This document shows positions 52,357 through 60,495 of a DNA stretch of 64,000 nucleotides, in pieces. The stretch lies in assembly GCA_965276755.1 (NCBI GenBank), contig OZ255625.1, positions 434,001-498,000 of the forward strand. Reading direction: 5' to 3'. The notes below the pieces were generated by a model. It did not search any database. It was not told where the DNA came from and worked only from the letters and a program-made list of their open reading frames with translations. The DNA comes from CAJCIS01 sp965276755. GTDB taxonomy: Bacteria > Pseudomonadota > Alphaproteobacteria > Acetobacterales > Acetobacteraceae. Numbering within the stretch: the first letter of the stretch is position 1; every line of letters begins with the position of its first letter. The translations under genes were made by a program, and so were the position numbers.

Positions 52357-53259
52357 TCATGGTATTGCCAGTTTATAGATGGCGGCATCTTCGCTCACAG
52401 GATGCCAGATCTGATAGGCTGCAGTGCAGTTTTGCGCGTTGGGATCGCAGAGGCCGAAACTGGCAAGCAGGTCGCGGTTTGGCAAGACGACGAGGTTGTA
52501 TGGGTACGCGTTTCGTGAGCTCACGATAAAGGCTAGGTTTGTACTGAGTAAGGCAAGCTCTTTGAAAGTGGAGTGAGTCTCGGCAAGATCGCCAACGGTC
52601 GTGGGATTGAGGCCGAACTGCCAGCAGTCCGTTCCGGTGGTGCAAAGTCTGCCGGGGTGAACGGTGAACGTGGCGCCTGTGCGGGGCAGGTAATCCGGCA
52701 AGGAGTTGTCCGAGACCTTGCGCGCCGTTTCGAAGTGCACGCGGTACCCCGTGACACGCCACGTTCCTGACATCGCGTACGCTTCAATATCCGTGAGCTG
52801 CGGGTCGTCCTTGGTGACGCGGGCGCCAAGGGCGTCGAGCGCATCCTGGCGTGCGGTCATGGCGGCGGCGAGGCACGCAGCGAGAGCGGTCCGGCACGAG
52901 GTATCCCGCTGAGCAAGCCATTTCCTTTGAGAGGCAACGAGTTTGGCACGGAGGGCCGGTGCTGTTTGCTCTCTTACAGAGTTGAAGAGCTTCGCCATAG
53001 CGGCATCTTGTGCACGTAAGGCGGGATCCGTGCAGAGCGTTTTATCAACATCTGATACCACTCGCCGACAATCGATGCCGTGCGCGCGACAAGTCTGCAC
53101 CGATGGTCCCAGGATAGACGTGCCCGCCAGCCAAAAGCGTAGTGCTAACCCGATGACGGGGGGTCTGGGGGGAATGGCACATTCCCCCCAGCCTTTTTCA
53201 ACTTGCCTTCGCCGCCAAACGTCATCGAACAACCGCCTCCGGCGCAAAAGCCGTGTCAT
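52357..53259 (-). CDS. LprI-like (DUF1311) lysozyme-inhibitor-type protein, start uncertain
   Basis: The body (~residues from 53140 down) has CRRVVSDVDKTLCTDPALRA, QRKWLAQRDTSC and a C-terminal beta-domain with several Cys (LCDPNAQNC). This matches the LprI/DUF1311 N-terminal domain, whose members inhibit lysozyme-type cell-wall enzymes. The 5' end is unusual: repeat half-unit R10 (53152-53191) lies in frame at the N-terminus (GWGECAIPPRPPVIG) and no normal start follows it before the conserved part. ATG 53259, overlapping the next gene, is the nearest upstream start. The repeat may have replaced the original start and signal peptide. Confidence 0.5.
   Translation of the reverse strand: MTRLLRRRRLFDDVWRRRQVEKGWGECAIPPRPPVIGLALRFWLAGTSILGPSVQTCRAHGIDCRRVVSDVDKTLCTDPALRAQDAAMAKLFNSVREQTAPALRAKLVASQRKWLAQRDTSCRTALAACLAAAMTARQDALDALGARVTKDDPQLTDIEAYAMSGTWRVTGYRVHFETARKVSDNSLPDYLPRTGATFTVHPGRLCTTGTDCWQFGLNPTTVGDLAETHSTFKELALLSTNLAFIVSSRNAYPYNLVVLPNRDLLASFGLCDPNAQNCTAAYQIWHPVSEDAAIYKLAIP
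53152..53191. repeat. GC-rich repeat, half-unit R10
   Basis: Right half only (GATGACGGGGGGTCTGG then AATGGCACATTCCCCCC). It has the AATG/CATT version of the inner stem, as in R9. It lies in frame with the LprI-like gene. Confidence 0.85.
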
Positions 53260-54244
53260 GCAGCCAGCCAGCCGGCAGTTCAGCGGCCAGAGCGGCACGC
53301 AGGCGGGCGGGCTCGGCCTCGCCCAGGCCCAGCGCGAAGGGCCGGAAAAACCGGTGGTCCGGCGTGAACACAAGATAGGCCTGCATTTCATTGGCCATCA
53401 GATCGTCATTGGCGGTGTCATAGCTGCCGCTGCCCAGGAAGCGCCGGAAGGCGGCGCGGTCCGCCTCGGTCATGGTATTGCGCCAGAAGGCGCCGACCAG
53501 GGCCGCGTAGCGCCCATCGGTGAAATAGTGTCCGTGCGCGAGTTCGTGGATCAGGATGGCGTGCCGCCCCGCATCATCCTGCAGACCAGCGCCTTTCGGC
53601 GGCAGGGAGATTACGGCGCCATTGGTATTGGGAGCCAGCAGCCCGGCCTCGGCCAGCACATCGTGCAACGCCCGCTCCTCCGGCCGCAGGCTGATGTGAT
53701 CGGCCTCGGCGGTCGCGAAGAAGCGCGAAAGGTCGGCGGCGCGGTAATCGTGTCCATAGTAATAGGTATCGAAATCGTCGTGCGTGTCGGTAATGGCGGT
53801 GTTCAGTTCGGCGTCATTCAGCACGCGCTTGCGTGGCTGGCCGGCTTTTTCCACGAAGGCGGCGATTCGGTTCAGGGTCACGCCCTGGGCGTGGTTGGAT
53901 GGAAAGATCAGCACCAGCACGGCGGGCGCGGCACTTGCCCGCCAGATGCTCAACCGCGCGGTGGGGGTGGCCAGCAGCGCGGCCTCGCTTGCCGCAGGAA
54001 AGTCCGGGGCATGCGGGGCATTGGGGGCCGCCGCTGCTAAGGGGGGCGCCGCCGGTTTCGGCCGCGGCATCGCAATCACCGCGGCCACGACCACGAAGGC
54101 CGCGAGCAATGCCGCCACCAAGCGCCTGTCCAGGGTTTTGATCCCGCGGGCGGGGCGCCGCACGAAGGTGGCGTCTGGATCGTGCCAGAGCCGGACGGCC
54201 GCCATGCCGCGCAGCCGGTCTCGCCAAGCCGGCTGCATGGTCAC
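53222..54244 (-). CDS. Membrane-anchored HEXXH metallopeptidase-like protein, T6SS-linked
   Basis: A 340-residue protein with a cytoplasmic N-terminus, one helix (LVAALLAAFVVVAAVIAM, ~42-59), a Pro/Ala linker and a periplasmic domain. The domain contains ILIHELAHGHYFTDGRY with HELAH at 233-237, then NEMQAYLVF ~50 residues later supplying a candidate third zinc ligand (Glu). YYYGHDYRAADLSRFF precedes it. The overlap with tssG is 4 nt, so it is co-expressed with the baseplate gene. It may trim the cell wall or an envelope protein during assembly, or be an effector; the family was not recognised. Confidence 0.6.
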   Translation of the reverse strand: MTMQPAWRDRLRGMAAVRLWHDPDATFVRRPARGIKTLDRRLVAALLAAFVVVAAVIAMPRPKPAAPPLAAAAPNAPHAPDFPAASEAALLATPTARLSIWRASAAPAVLVLIFPSNHAQGVTLNRIAAFVEKAGQPRKRVLNDAELNTAITDTHDDFDTYYYGHDYRAADLSRFFATAEADHISLRPEERALHDVLAEAGLLAPNTNGAVISLPPKGAGLQDDAGRHAILIHELAHGHYFTDGRYAALVGAFWRNTMTEADRAAFRRFLGSGSYDTANDDLMANEMQAYLVFTPDHRFFRPFALGLGEAEPARLRAALAAELPAGWLHDTAFAPEAVVR

Positions 54245-55311
54245 GCCGCCATCGCGTTTGCTTCAGCTTCGACCGTTTCGGCTTCGAAGATGGGCTGGTC
54301 CTGGTCGGCAAGCCGGCTGCCGACAGGCGCGGTCAGCCAGCTGTTCCAGCCGAGCCGGGGCGGGGGCGTTTCGGCCGCGTGCAGGCGCAACGGCGGCACC
54401 GCCTCCCGGCGCAGGACCAGGTTGATGGCAAAGCCGGTCTCGAAACCCAGAAAGGCCCTGACCAGGCCGACAAAGCGGCCGAGTGCCGGTCCACCGGGCA
54501 GGAGTGCCTCGAAATCCCGCCGGCTCAGCGGGCCGACGACCAGCAGGATACGCGCCTGCAAATCCCAGGCGCGCACGCCGACGGCGGCATCCTGGCCGAG
54601 GCGGCAGAACGCGCCCTCGCCGCGCCCTAGGGGCAGGGCGGTGCGTTCGGCCACGGGCAGGCTCAGCCAGGCGCCGGCGAACTGGCGCACCTGCACATTG
54701 CGGCCGAGCCAGTCCGAGGCGAGGGCGGCCAGCCGCTCGGCCGAGCGGGGCCGGGCTGCGAACATGCCGGCGTAATGCTGCAGCGCCGCCTCCCCAGGCG
54801 TCAGGCGGGCGCTGAGATCGGCGGTGCCATAGCCGGTCAGCGCCAACAGCACGCGCCCGACCGGATCGGCACGGCCTTCCAGTGCCGCGCCCTCGGCCGC
54901 GCGGTGCAGGCGGTATTTGACGCCGGCCTGCGCGTAGAAGCCGACGAAACGGTCGGCCAGCATGTCCAGGAAGGCGTGCAGGCTGGGCGAGCGGCTGCGG
55001 TTTGCCTGGGTCACCGCCTCGGTGTAGCCGCGCGGCAGTGCGCCGGCAGGACCGGTCAGGCCGATGACGGTTGTGCCGACGAGTGGGCGCGAGGCGGCCG
55101 TTCGTTGGCCGGTTGGCTCGTCCGGGGCGTGGACGGTGGTGATTTCGGCCGCGGGATAAGCCAGGTTGGGCGGTGAGGTGAAGCGGGCGGCGCGCGAGGG
55201 ATCGGCGGTGCGAGCGTCGTGCAGCAGGACGCGCACCGCCGCATCGAAGCTGAAACGAGATGGCTCGCGCTCGAGATCCTGGCGTGGCGGCATGGGGCGA
55301 TCATGGACCAT
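54241..55311 (-). CDS. tssG: T6SS baseplate protein TssG
   Basis: A 356-residue protein of the TssG/VasB/ImpH family. Family features: EPSRFSFDAAVRVLLHDA at the N-terminus, IGLTGPAGALPRGYTEAV, HAFLDMLADRFVGFYAQA and a C-terminal RLGWNSWLT. It forms the baseplate wedge with TssE, TssF and TssK. It is on the opposite strand from the other baseplate genes, facing away from tssB, and leads an operon with the HEXXH protein. ATG 55311 is used; 55293 is an alternative. The open frame further upstream is repeat R11. Confidence 0.9.
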   Translation of the reverse strand: MVHDRPMPPRQDLEREPSRFSFDAAVRVLLHDARTADPSRAARFTSPPNLAYPAAEITTVHAPDEPTGQRTAASRPLVGTTVIGLTGPAGALPRGYTEAVTQANRSRSPSLHAFLDMLADRFVGFYAQAGVKYRLHRAAEGAALEGRADPVGRVLLALTGYGTADLSARLTPGEAALQHYAGMFAARPRSAERLAALASDWLGRNVQVRQFAGAWLSLPVAERTALPLGRGEGAFCRLGQDAAVGVRAWDLQARILLVVGPLSRRDFEALLPGGPALGRFVGLVRAFLGFETGFAINLVLRREAVPPLRLHAAETPPPRLGWNSWLTAPVGSRLADQDQPIFEAETVEAEANAMAA

Positions 55312-55338
55312 CCGCACGGCAACGCAACGGCGGATAGG

Positions 55339-55429
55339 CTGGGGGAGATGTGCCATCCCCCCCGTCGTTTTGTTAAGGCGATGCCTACAATCGACGGGGG
55401 GTCTGGGGGGGATGGCACATCTCCCCCAG
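55339..55429. repeat. GC-rich double-hairpin repeat, copy R11
   Basis: Near-complete. The left half lacks the AGACC box, the right half is full (CGACGGGGGGTCTGG, GATGGCACATC). It lies in the 232-nt divergent region between tssG and tssB, where promoters for both blocks must also be. Confidence 0.88.
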
Positions 55430-55543
55430 GCCTTAAGCCTCTCACTCGATTGACCGGAGGGACGAGAACCGCCTACGGTCCACCCTCGGGCATGCATCTA
55501 CCGGCGCAGCGGCCCGCGCCGAGCCAGGCAGTTCACGGGGGAC

Positions 55544-56053
55544 ATGATGAGCGCCAGCATCCATGAAAAGCTGAACCGCGTCCGCAAACCGCGTGTGCAC
55601 ATCACCTACGAGGTGGAAACCGAAGGCGCGCAGATCGTGCGCGAACTGCCTTTCGTGGTTGGCGTGCTGGGCGACTTCTCGGGCGATCCGACGCAACCGC
55701 TGAAATCGCTGGCAGACCGCAAATTCATCCAGATCGACCGCGATAATTTCAGCGACGTGATGTCCAGGATCGGGCCAGGCTTGAACCTCAAGGTGGATAA
55801 CACGCTGGCTGGCGACGGCACCCAGATGGCGGTTGAACTCAAGTTCAAGTCGATGGAGGATTTCGAGCCCGGCCGTATTGTCGAGCAGGTGCCGGCGCTG
55901 AAGGCGCTGATGGACACGCGCAACAAGCTGCGCGATCTGATGAGCAAGGTCGACCGTTCCGAGGAACTGGAAACTGTGCTTGAGCAGGTGTTGCAGAACC
56001 AGCAGGAACTGGATGCGCTTTCGGCCCAGCTCGGCCTCGCAAAGAAGGATTGA
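55544..56053 (+). CDS. tssB: T6SS sheath protein TssB
   Basis: A 169-residue small sheath subunit. RVRKPRVHITYEVETEGAQ and ELPFVVGVLGDFSG are the family opening; FVVGVLGDFSG...RKFIQIDRDNF and the C-terminal helix with QNQQELDALSAQLGLAKKD are typical. With TssC it builds the contractile sheath that drives the needle. Start ATG 55544 (second ATG directly after) follows GGGGGAC. It is the first gene of the right block. Confidence 0.96.
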   Translation: MMSASIHEKLNRVRKPRVHITYEVETEGAQIVRELPFVVGVLGDFSGDPTQPLKSLADRKFIQIDRDNFSDVMSRIGPGLNLKVDNTLAGDGTQMAVELKFKSMEDFEPGRIVEQVPALKALMDTRNKLRDLMSKVDRSEELETVLEQVLQNQQELDALSAQLGLAKKD

Positions 56054-56056
56054 TCG

Positions 56057-57547
56057 ATGTCCGGCGCACAAGAAAAGGCCGCTCCCAGCACCGTCACGAC
56101 GCTAGATGGCACCAGCCTGCTCGATCAGGTGGTCGGCGCGACCAAGCAGACCGCGCCGGACCAGGCGCAGGATCTGGTCAAGAATTTGGTTCAGCAGGCG
56201 TTAGCCGGAACCGTCACGTTCGACCGCAATTTGACGCGTACATTCGACCGGGCAATTGCCGAAATCGACCGCAAGCTTTCGACGCAGCTCAACGCCATCA
56301 TCCATTCTGAGAAGTTTCTCAAGCTGGAAGGCAGCTGGCGGGGCCTGCATTATCTGGTGATGAATACGGAGACGAGCACGGGCCTGAAAATTCGCATGCT
56401 GAATGTCAGCAAGCGCGAACTGAACCGCGACCTGACCAAGGCGGTGGAGTTCGACCAGAGCCAAATGTTCAAGAAAATGTATGAGAACGAGTTCGGCACC
56501 CCGGGCGGCGAGCCTTATGGCGCGCTGATCGGCGATTACGAATGGACCAACCATCCGGACGATATCGAGAGCCTGCGGCTGATTTCCAACGTGGCCGCGG
56601 CCGGGTTTTCGCCCTTCATTTCTGCGGCCGGCGCCGGCATGTTCGGCTTTTCCGATTGGACCGAACTCGCCAAGCCGCGCGATCTGGCCAAGATCTTCGA
56701 CACGGCCGAATATGGCAAATGGCGCGGCTTTCGGGATAGCGAGGATGCGCGTTTCGTCAACCTGGTGATGCCGCGCGTCGTGGCACGGCTTCCCTATGGC
56801 ACCGCCACCAAGCCCATTGATGAATTCAATTACGAGGAGGCGCCTTTCGACGCCACTGGGGCTGCCAAGGCGCAGGACCACAAGGAATATTGCTGGATGA
56901 ACGCGGCCTATGTCATGGGCCAGCGCCTGACCGACGCATTCGCCCAGCACGGTTTCTGCGTGGCCATCCGCGGCGCCGAGGGCGGCGGCAAGGTGGAGAA
57001 TTTGCCGAGCCATCTTTTCACCAGCGATGACGGTGACCTCGATACGAAATGCCCGACCGAAATTGGCATTACCGACCGGCGCGAGTTCGAGCTGTCGAAT
57101 TTGGGTTTCCTGCCGTTGTGTCATTACAAGAACACCGACTACGCCGTGTTCTTCGGCGGCCAGAGCGTGCAGAAGCCGAAGAAATACGACCGGCCGGAAG
57201 CGACCTCGAACGCGGCGATCTCCGCGCGTCTGCCTTATCTGATGGCGACGAGCCGGTTCGCGCATTATCTTAAGGTCATGGGGCGCGACAAAATCGGCAG
57301 TTTCATGGAAGCCAGCGATTGCGAAATCTGGCTCAATCGCTGGATCAGCAATTACGTCAATACCAACGAAAAGGCGGGTGCGGAGAGCAAGGCGAAATTC
57401 CCGCTTCGTGAGGCCAAGATTGAAGTGCGGGAAATTCCGGGAAAACCCGGCGCCTACAATGCGGTGGCCTATCTGCGTCCCTGGCTGCAGATGGAGGAGC
57501 TGACCACAAGCATGCGCATGGTGGCCCGCATTCCTCAGAAGGCGTAA
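56057..57547 (+). CDS. tssC: T6SS sheath protein TssC
   Basis: A 496-residue large sheath subunit. Diagnostic segments: LEGSWRGLHYLVMNTETS, EFDQSQMFKKMYENEFGTPG, GEPYGALIGDYEW, YCWMNAAYVMGQRL and NTNEKAGAESKAKFPLREA, ending in MRMVARIPQKA. The length is normal. It lies 3 nt after tssB, keeping the obligatory tssB-tssC pair. No anomalies seen. Confidence 0.97.
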   Translation: MSGAQEKAAPSTVTTLDGTSLLDQVVGATKQTAPDQAQDLVKNLVQQALAGTVTFDRNLTRTFDRAIAEIDRKLSTQLNAIIHSEKFLKLEGSWRGLHYLVMNTETSTGLKIRMLNVSKRELNRDLTKAVEFDQSQMFKKMYENEFGTPGGEPYGALIGDYEWTNHPDDIESLRLISNVAAAGFSPFISAAGAGMFGFSDWTELAKPRDLAKIFDTAEYGKWRGFRDSEDARFVNLVMPRVVARLPYGTATKPIDEFNYEEAPFDATGAAKAQDHKEYCWMNAAYVMGQRLTDAFAQHGFCVAIRGAEGGGKVENLPSHLFTSDDGDLDTKCPTEIGITDRREFELSNLGFLPLCHYKNTDYAVFFGGQSVQKPKKYDRPEATSNAAISARLPYLMATSRFAHYLKVMGRDKIGSFMEASDCEIWLNRWISNYVNTNEKAGAESKAKFPLREAKIEVREIPGKPGAYNAVAYLRPWLQMEELTTSMRMVARIPQKA

Positions 57548-57568
57548 CGGCCACGCTGCTGTCATGCC

Positions 57569-59134
57569 ATGGATGACGAAATTGCCGCCAACGCGCAGGT
57601 AGCTAGGCCGGATCAGACTTCGCTGGCGCGCAATCCCGGTTTGCGCACGGCCGTTCTGGGCGGCAGGTACTTCGCCGCGAGCGGGCGGCTTGCAGCGCAT
57701 GATGTCGCGACGTTTCTTGCAGATTCGGGGGCCGGTCCGCTCGATTGGTTCGGCACTGAGATGGCCGCACAGCTGCGGCGCGACCCTGAGCTGCTGCGTT
57801 GCGCGCTCGACCGCGACATTGCGGCCATCGATGCGCTGATCGGGCGGCAGCTCGACACGATCCTGCATGCCAGGCGGCTGCGCCGGCTGGAAGGCGCATG
57901 GCGCGGCATCGCCTGGCTGCTGGACGGCATTGATTCGGGCGCTCGGGTCAAGGTGCGGCTGCTGAGCGCGAGCTGGGCCGATATCGCGCGCGATTTGGAG
58001 CGCGCGGCGGAATTTGACCAGAGCAATTTGTTCCGCCGCATCTACGAAGACGAATTCGGCATTGCCGGCGGCGAGCCTTACGGATTGCTGGCGATTGACC
58101 ACGAGGTGCGCCATCGCCCCGCGCCTGGCTCGCCGACTGACGATCCGGCCGTGATGATGCAATTGGCCGCGGCGGCGGCCGCCGCGTTCAGCCCGACGAT
58201 TCTTTCCGCGTCGCCGACACTGCTGGATGCCGATGACTGGTCCGATCTGGCAATGACTGCCGAACCTGCCTCCTCCTTGCGGGACCCGGCCCATGCACGT
58301 TGGCGCAAACTGGGCCAGGGCGAGGATATGCGTTTTTTGGCGGTTACCGCGCCACGCGTGCTGGCGCGGGCGCCATGGGCGGACGACCCTGGGCGGCACG
58401 ATGGTTTCCGCTATAGCGAGCATGCGCCTGATGCCGCATCACGCGTGTGGATGTCGGCGATTTTTCCGTTCGCGGCAATTGCGGTGCGCGCTTTTGCGGC
58501 GTTTGGCTGGCCGGCCGATCTGCGTGGCGTGGATAGCGATCGCGAGGGCGGGGGCGTGGTGACCGAATTGCCGGCCGAGGGTTTTAGCACCGAACGCGTG
58601 CGGCTTTGGCCGCGCCCGCCGCTGGAACTGGTGCTCGGCGAACGGCAGGAGCGATCGCTTGCCGATGGCGGGCTAATTCCCCTCAATGGTTTGCCCTTCA
58701 CCAATGACGCGGCTTTCGTGGCGCTGCGCAGCCTGCAGGTTCCTGCCGTTTATGCGGGTGAGGCCGGACAGGCGGGCACCGCAAATGCCGCCATTTCGGC
58801 GCAGTTCAACGCCATGCTCTGCGTCAGCCGGTTCGCCCATTACGTGAAGATCATTGGCCGCGACATGGCGGGTTCGTTCAAGACGGGGGAGGAAATTCAG
58901 CGCCGGCTGCATGATTGGATAACGCGCTACGTCAACACGAATGCGACCACCGGGCCTGAAGGGCGCGCCCGTGCGCCGTTGCTGGCCGGGCAGGTGAGCG
59001 TGCGCGAACAACCGGACAAGCCGGGTTCGTTCGGGTGCACAATCTTTCTGCAGCCGCACTTCCAGCTTAACGACGTATCGGTTACGTTCCGGCTTACCAC
59101 GGATATCAATGCGCCTGGGCGCGCCGCTTTGTAG
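57569..59134 (+). CDS. Second TssC-family sheath protein paralogue
   Basis: A 521-residue divergent TssC homologue. It keeps LEGAWRGIAWLLDGIDSG, EFDQSNLFRRIYEDEFGI, GGEPYGLLAIDHE and YVNTNATTGPEGRARAPLLA, aligned along the whole length with the protein encoded just upstream, but differs widely elsewhere (an N-terminal extension and GRYFAASGRLAAHDVATFLA). Tandem tssC genes occur in some alphaproteobacterial loci. It may form a specialised sheath ring, for example at the baseplate end or distal cap, or regulate sheath assembly. It starts 22 nt after tssC. Confidence 0.88.
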   Translation: MDDEIAANAQVARPDQTSLARNPGLRTAVLGGRYFAASGRLAAHDVATFLADSGAGPLDWFGTEMAAQLRRDPELLRCALDRDIAAIDALIGRQLDTILHARRLRRLEGAWRGIAWLLDGIDSGARVKVRLLSASWADIARDLERAAEFDQSNLFRRIYEDEFGIAGGEPYGLLAIDHEVRHRPAPGSPTDDPAVMMQLAAAAAAAFSPTILSASPTLLDADDWSDLAMTAEPASSLRDPAHARWRKLGQGEDMRFLAVTAPRVLARAPWADDPGRHDGFRYSEHAPDAASRVWMSAIFPFAAIAVRAFAAFGWPADLRGVDSDREGGGVVTELPAEGFSTERVRLWPRPPLELVLGERQERSLADGGLIPLNGLPFTNDAAFVALRSLQVPAVYAGEAGQAGTANAAISAQFNAMLCVSRFAHYVKIIGRDMAGSFKTGEEIQRRLHDWITRYVNTNATTGPEGRARAPLLAGQVSVREQPDKPGSFGCTIFLQPHFQLNDVSVTFRLTTDINAPGRAAL

Positions 59135-59170
59135 GGACTGGTTTTCCAGGGCTATTCGAAACAGGAGAAT

Positions 59171-59971
59171 TTGTTGTCCGATACCACCACTGCCGGTGAC
59201 CTCTACCGGCAAGGCAAGCTGAGCGAGGCGATTGGCGCTGCCAATGCCGCGGTGCGCGCCGCCCCCGCGTCTTTGGGCCCGCGTGTCCTGCTCGCCGAAT
59301 TGCTGTTGTTTGACGGCAATTTCGAGCGCGCCGACGTGGTGCTTGACGCGGCGGGCGATGTTGAGCCTTCCGCGGCCGTCGTGGTCGCCGAATTTAGGCA
59401 ATTGCTGCGCGCCGAGCTCGCCCGCCGGCAATTGCGGCGCGATGGCAGGGTGCCGGAATTTCTCGGCGAACCTACGCCCACGCTGCAGGCGTTGCTCGCG
59501 GCACGGGTGGCGCTGCGCGCCGGCGATCGCGCCACAGCGGCGGCGCACGCGGCGGAGGCAGAGGCGCTGCGGCCGCATGTCGCGGGCCGGCATGGCGAGA
59601 CAGCGTTCGACGATCTGCGCGATGCCTGTGACCTGCATGCGGGCCTGGTGGAAGTGCTGACCACGACAGGCAAGTATTTTTGGATCCCGGCCGAGCGCAT
59701 TGGCAGCGCCGTATTCCACCCGGCCAAACGGCCGCGCGACCTCTATTGGCGCCGCGCCACCTTGTCCGTGCAGGATGGCCCTGATGGCGAGGTCTATATT
59801 CCGGCCATCTATGCCGCTGAGGAAGGTCAGGCCGCAGAGGTAAAGCTGGGCCGCTCGACGGAATGGGTGGAGGGTGACGGTCTGGTGACCGGGCTTGGCC
59901 AACGCATTTGGCTGCTCGGCGAGGAGGCGGTGACGATGCAGGCGCTGGACACGCTCGAGATGGTATCATGA
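59171..59971 (+). CDS. tagJ: T6SS accessory protein TagJ (ImpE family)
   Basis: A 266-residue protein. The N-terminal TPR-like helical region (AGDLYRQGKLSEAIGAANAA) is followed by the ImpE C-terminal domain (GKYFWIPAERIGSAVFHPAK, RPRDLYWRRATLSV, LGRSTEWVEGDGLVTGLGQR). TagJ binds the N-terminus of TssB and may link the sheath to its ClpV recycling. The start is TTG at 59171 (another TTG at 59174) after an AGGAG. The stop overlaps the tssE ATG by 4 nt. Confidence 0.9.
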   Translation: MLSDTTTAGDLYRQGKLSEAIGAANAAVRAAPASLGPRVLLAELLLFDGNFERADVVLDAAGDVEPSAAVVVAEFRQLLRAELARRQLRRDGRVPEFLGEPTPTLQALLAARVALRAGDRATAAAHAAEAEALRPHVAGRHGETAFDDLRDACDLHAGLVEVLTTTGKYFWIPAERIGSAVFHPAKRPRDLYWRRATLSVQDGPDGEVYIPAIYAAEEGQAAEVKLGRSTEWVEGDGLVTGLGQRIWLLGEEAVTMQALDTLEMVS

Positions 59972-60495
59972 GCGGCAGCACGGGCCGCCTGGGCGGTCTG
60001 GCCGAACGGCGCCTGGCCTCCAAGCGTGCGCAAATGCCGCTGCTGGACAGGTTGATCGACGATGCGCCGGAGCAGGCGAGCGATCGGCCCGTCGCACCCG
60101 GTGAGGCGCTGGACGCGTTGCGCAGATCGGTCCGGCGGGACCTTGAGATGTTGCTGAACAGCCGGCGCCGCTGGCGCAGTTGGCCGGCCGAGTTGCGCGA
60201 ACTGGATCGCTCGTCGGTCAATTTCGGCATTCCCGACTGTACCGCCGGCAGCTTTCACGACAAGCGGCAGCGCGAAGTGCTGCGCGCGAATATCGAGGAT
60301 ACGCTGCGCCGGTTCGAACCGCGTTTTGCCAGCGTCCGGGTCAGCCTGATTGAAAACCGCGACGCACTTGAAGCCACGCTGCGGCTGCAGATCGAAGCCA
60401 TGTTGCGCGCCGAACCTGCGCCCGAACCGATTTCGTTTCAGACGGCGATTAATCCGATGACCTCGGAGGTGACCGTTCGAGCCAGCGATGTCTGA
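59968..60495 (+). CDS. tssE: T6SS baseplate protein TssE
   Basis: A 175-residue gp25-like protein. LRRSVRRDLEMLLNSRRRWR, SSVNFGIPDCTAGSF, and the gp25 core IEDTLRRFEPRFASVRVSLI contain the conserved EPRF that initiates sheath polymerisation. C-terminal LRLQIEAMLRAEP...EPISFQTAI matches the family. It overlaps tagJ (4 nt) and tssF (8 nt), indicating coupled translation of baseplate wedge subunits. Confidence 0.94.
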   Translation: MSGSTGRLGGLAERRLASKRAQMPLLDRLIDDAPEQASDRPVAPGEALDALRRSVRRDLEMLLNSRRRWRSWPAELRELDRSSVNFGIPDCTAGSFHDKRQREVLRANIEDTLRRFEPRFASVRVSLIENRDALEATLRLQIEAMLRAEPAPEPISFQTAINPMTSEVTVRASDV

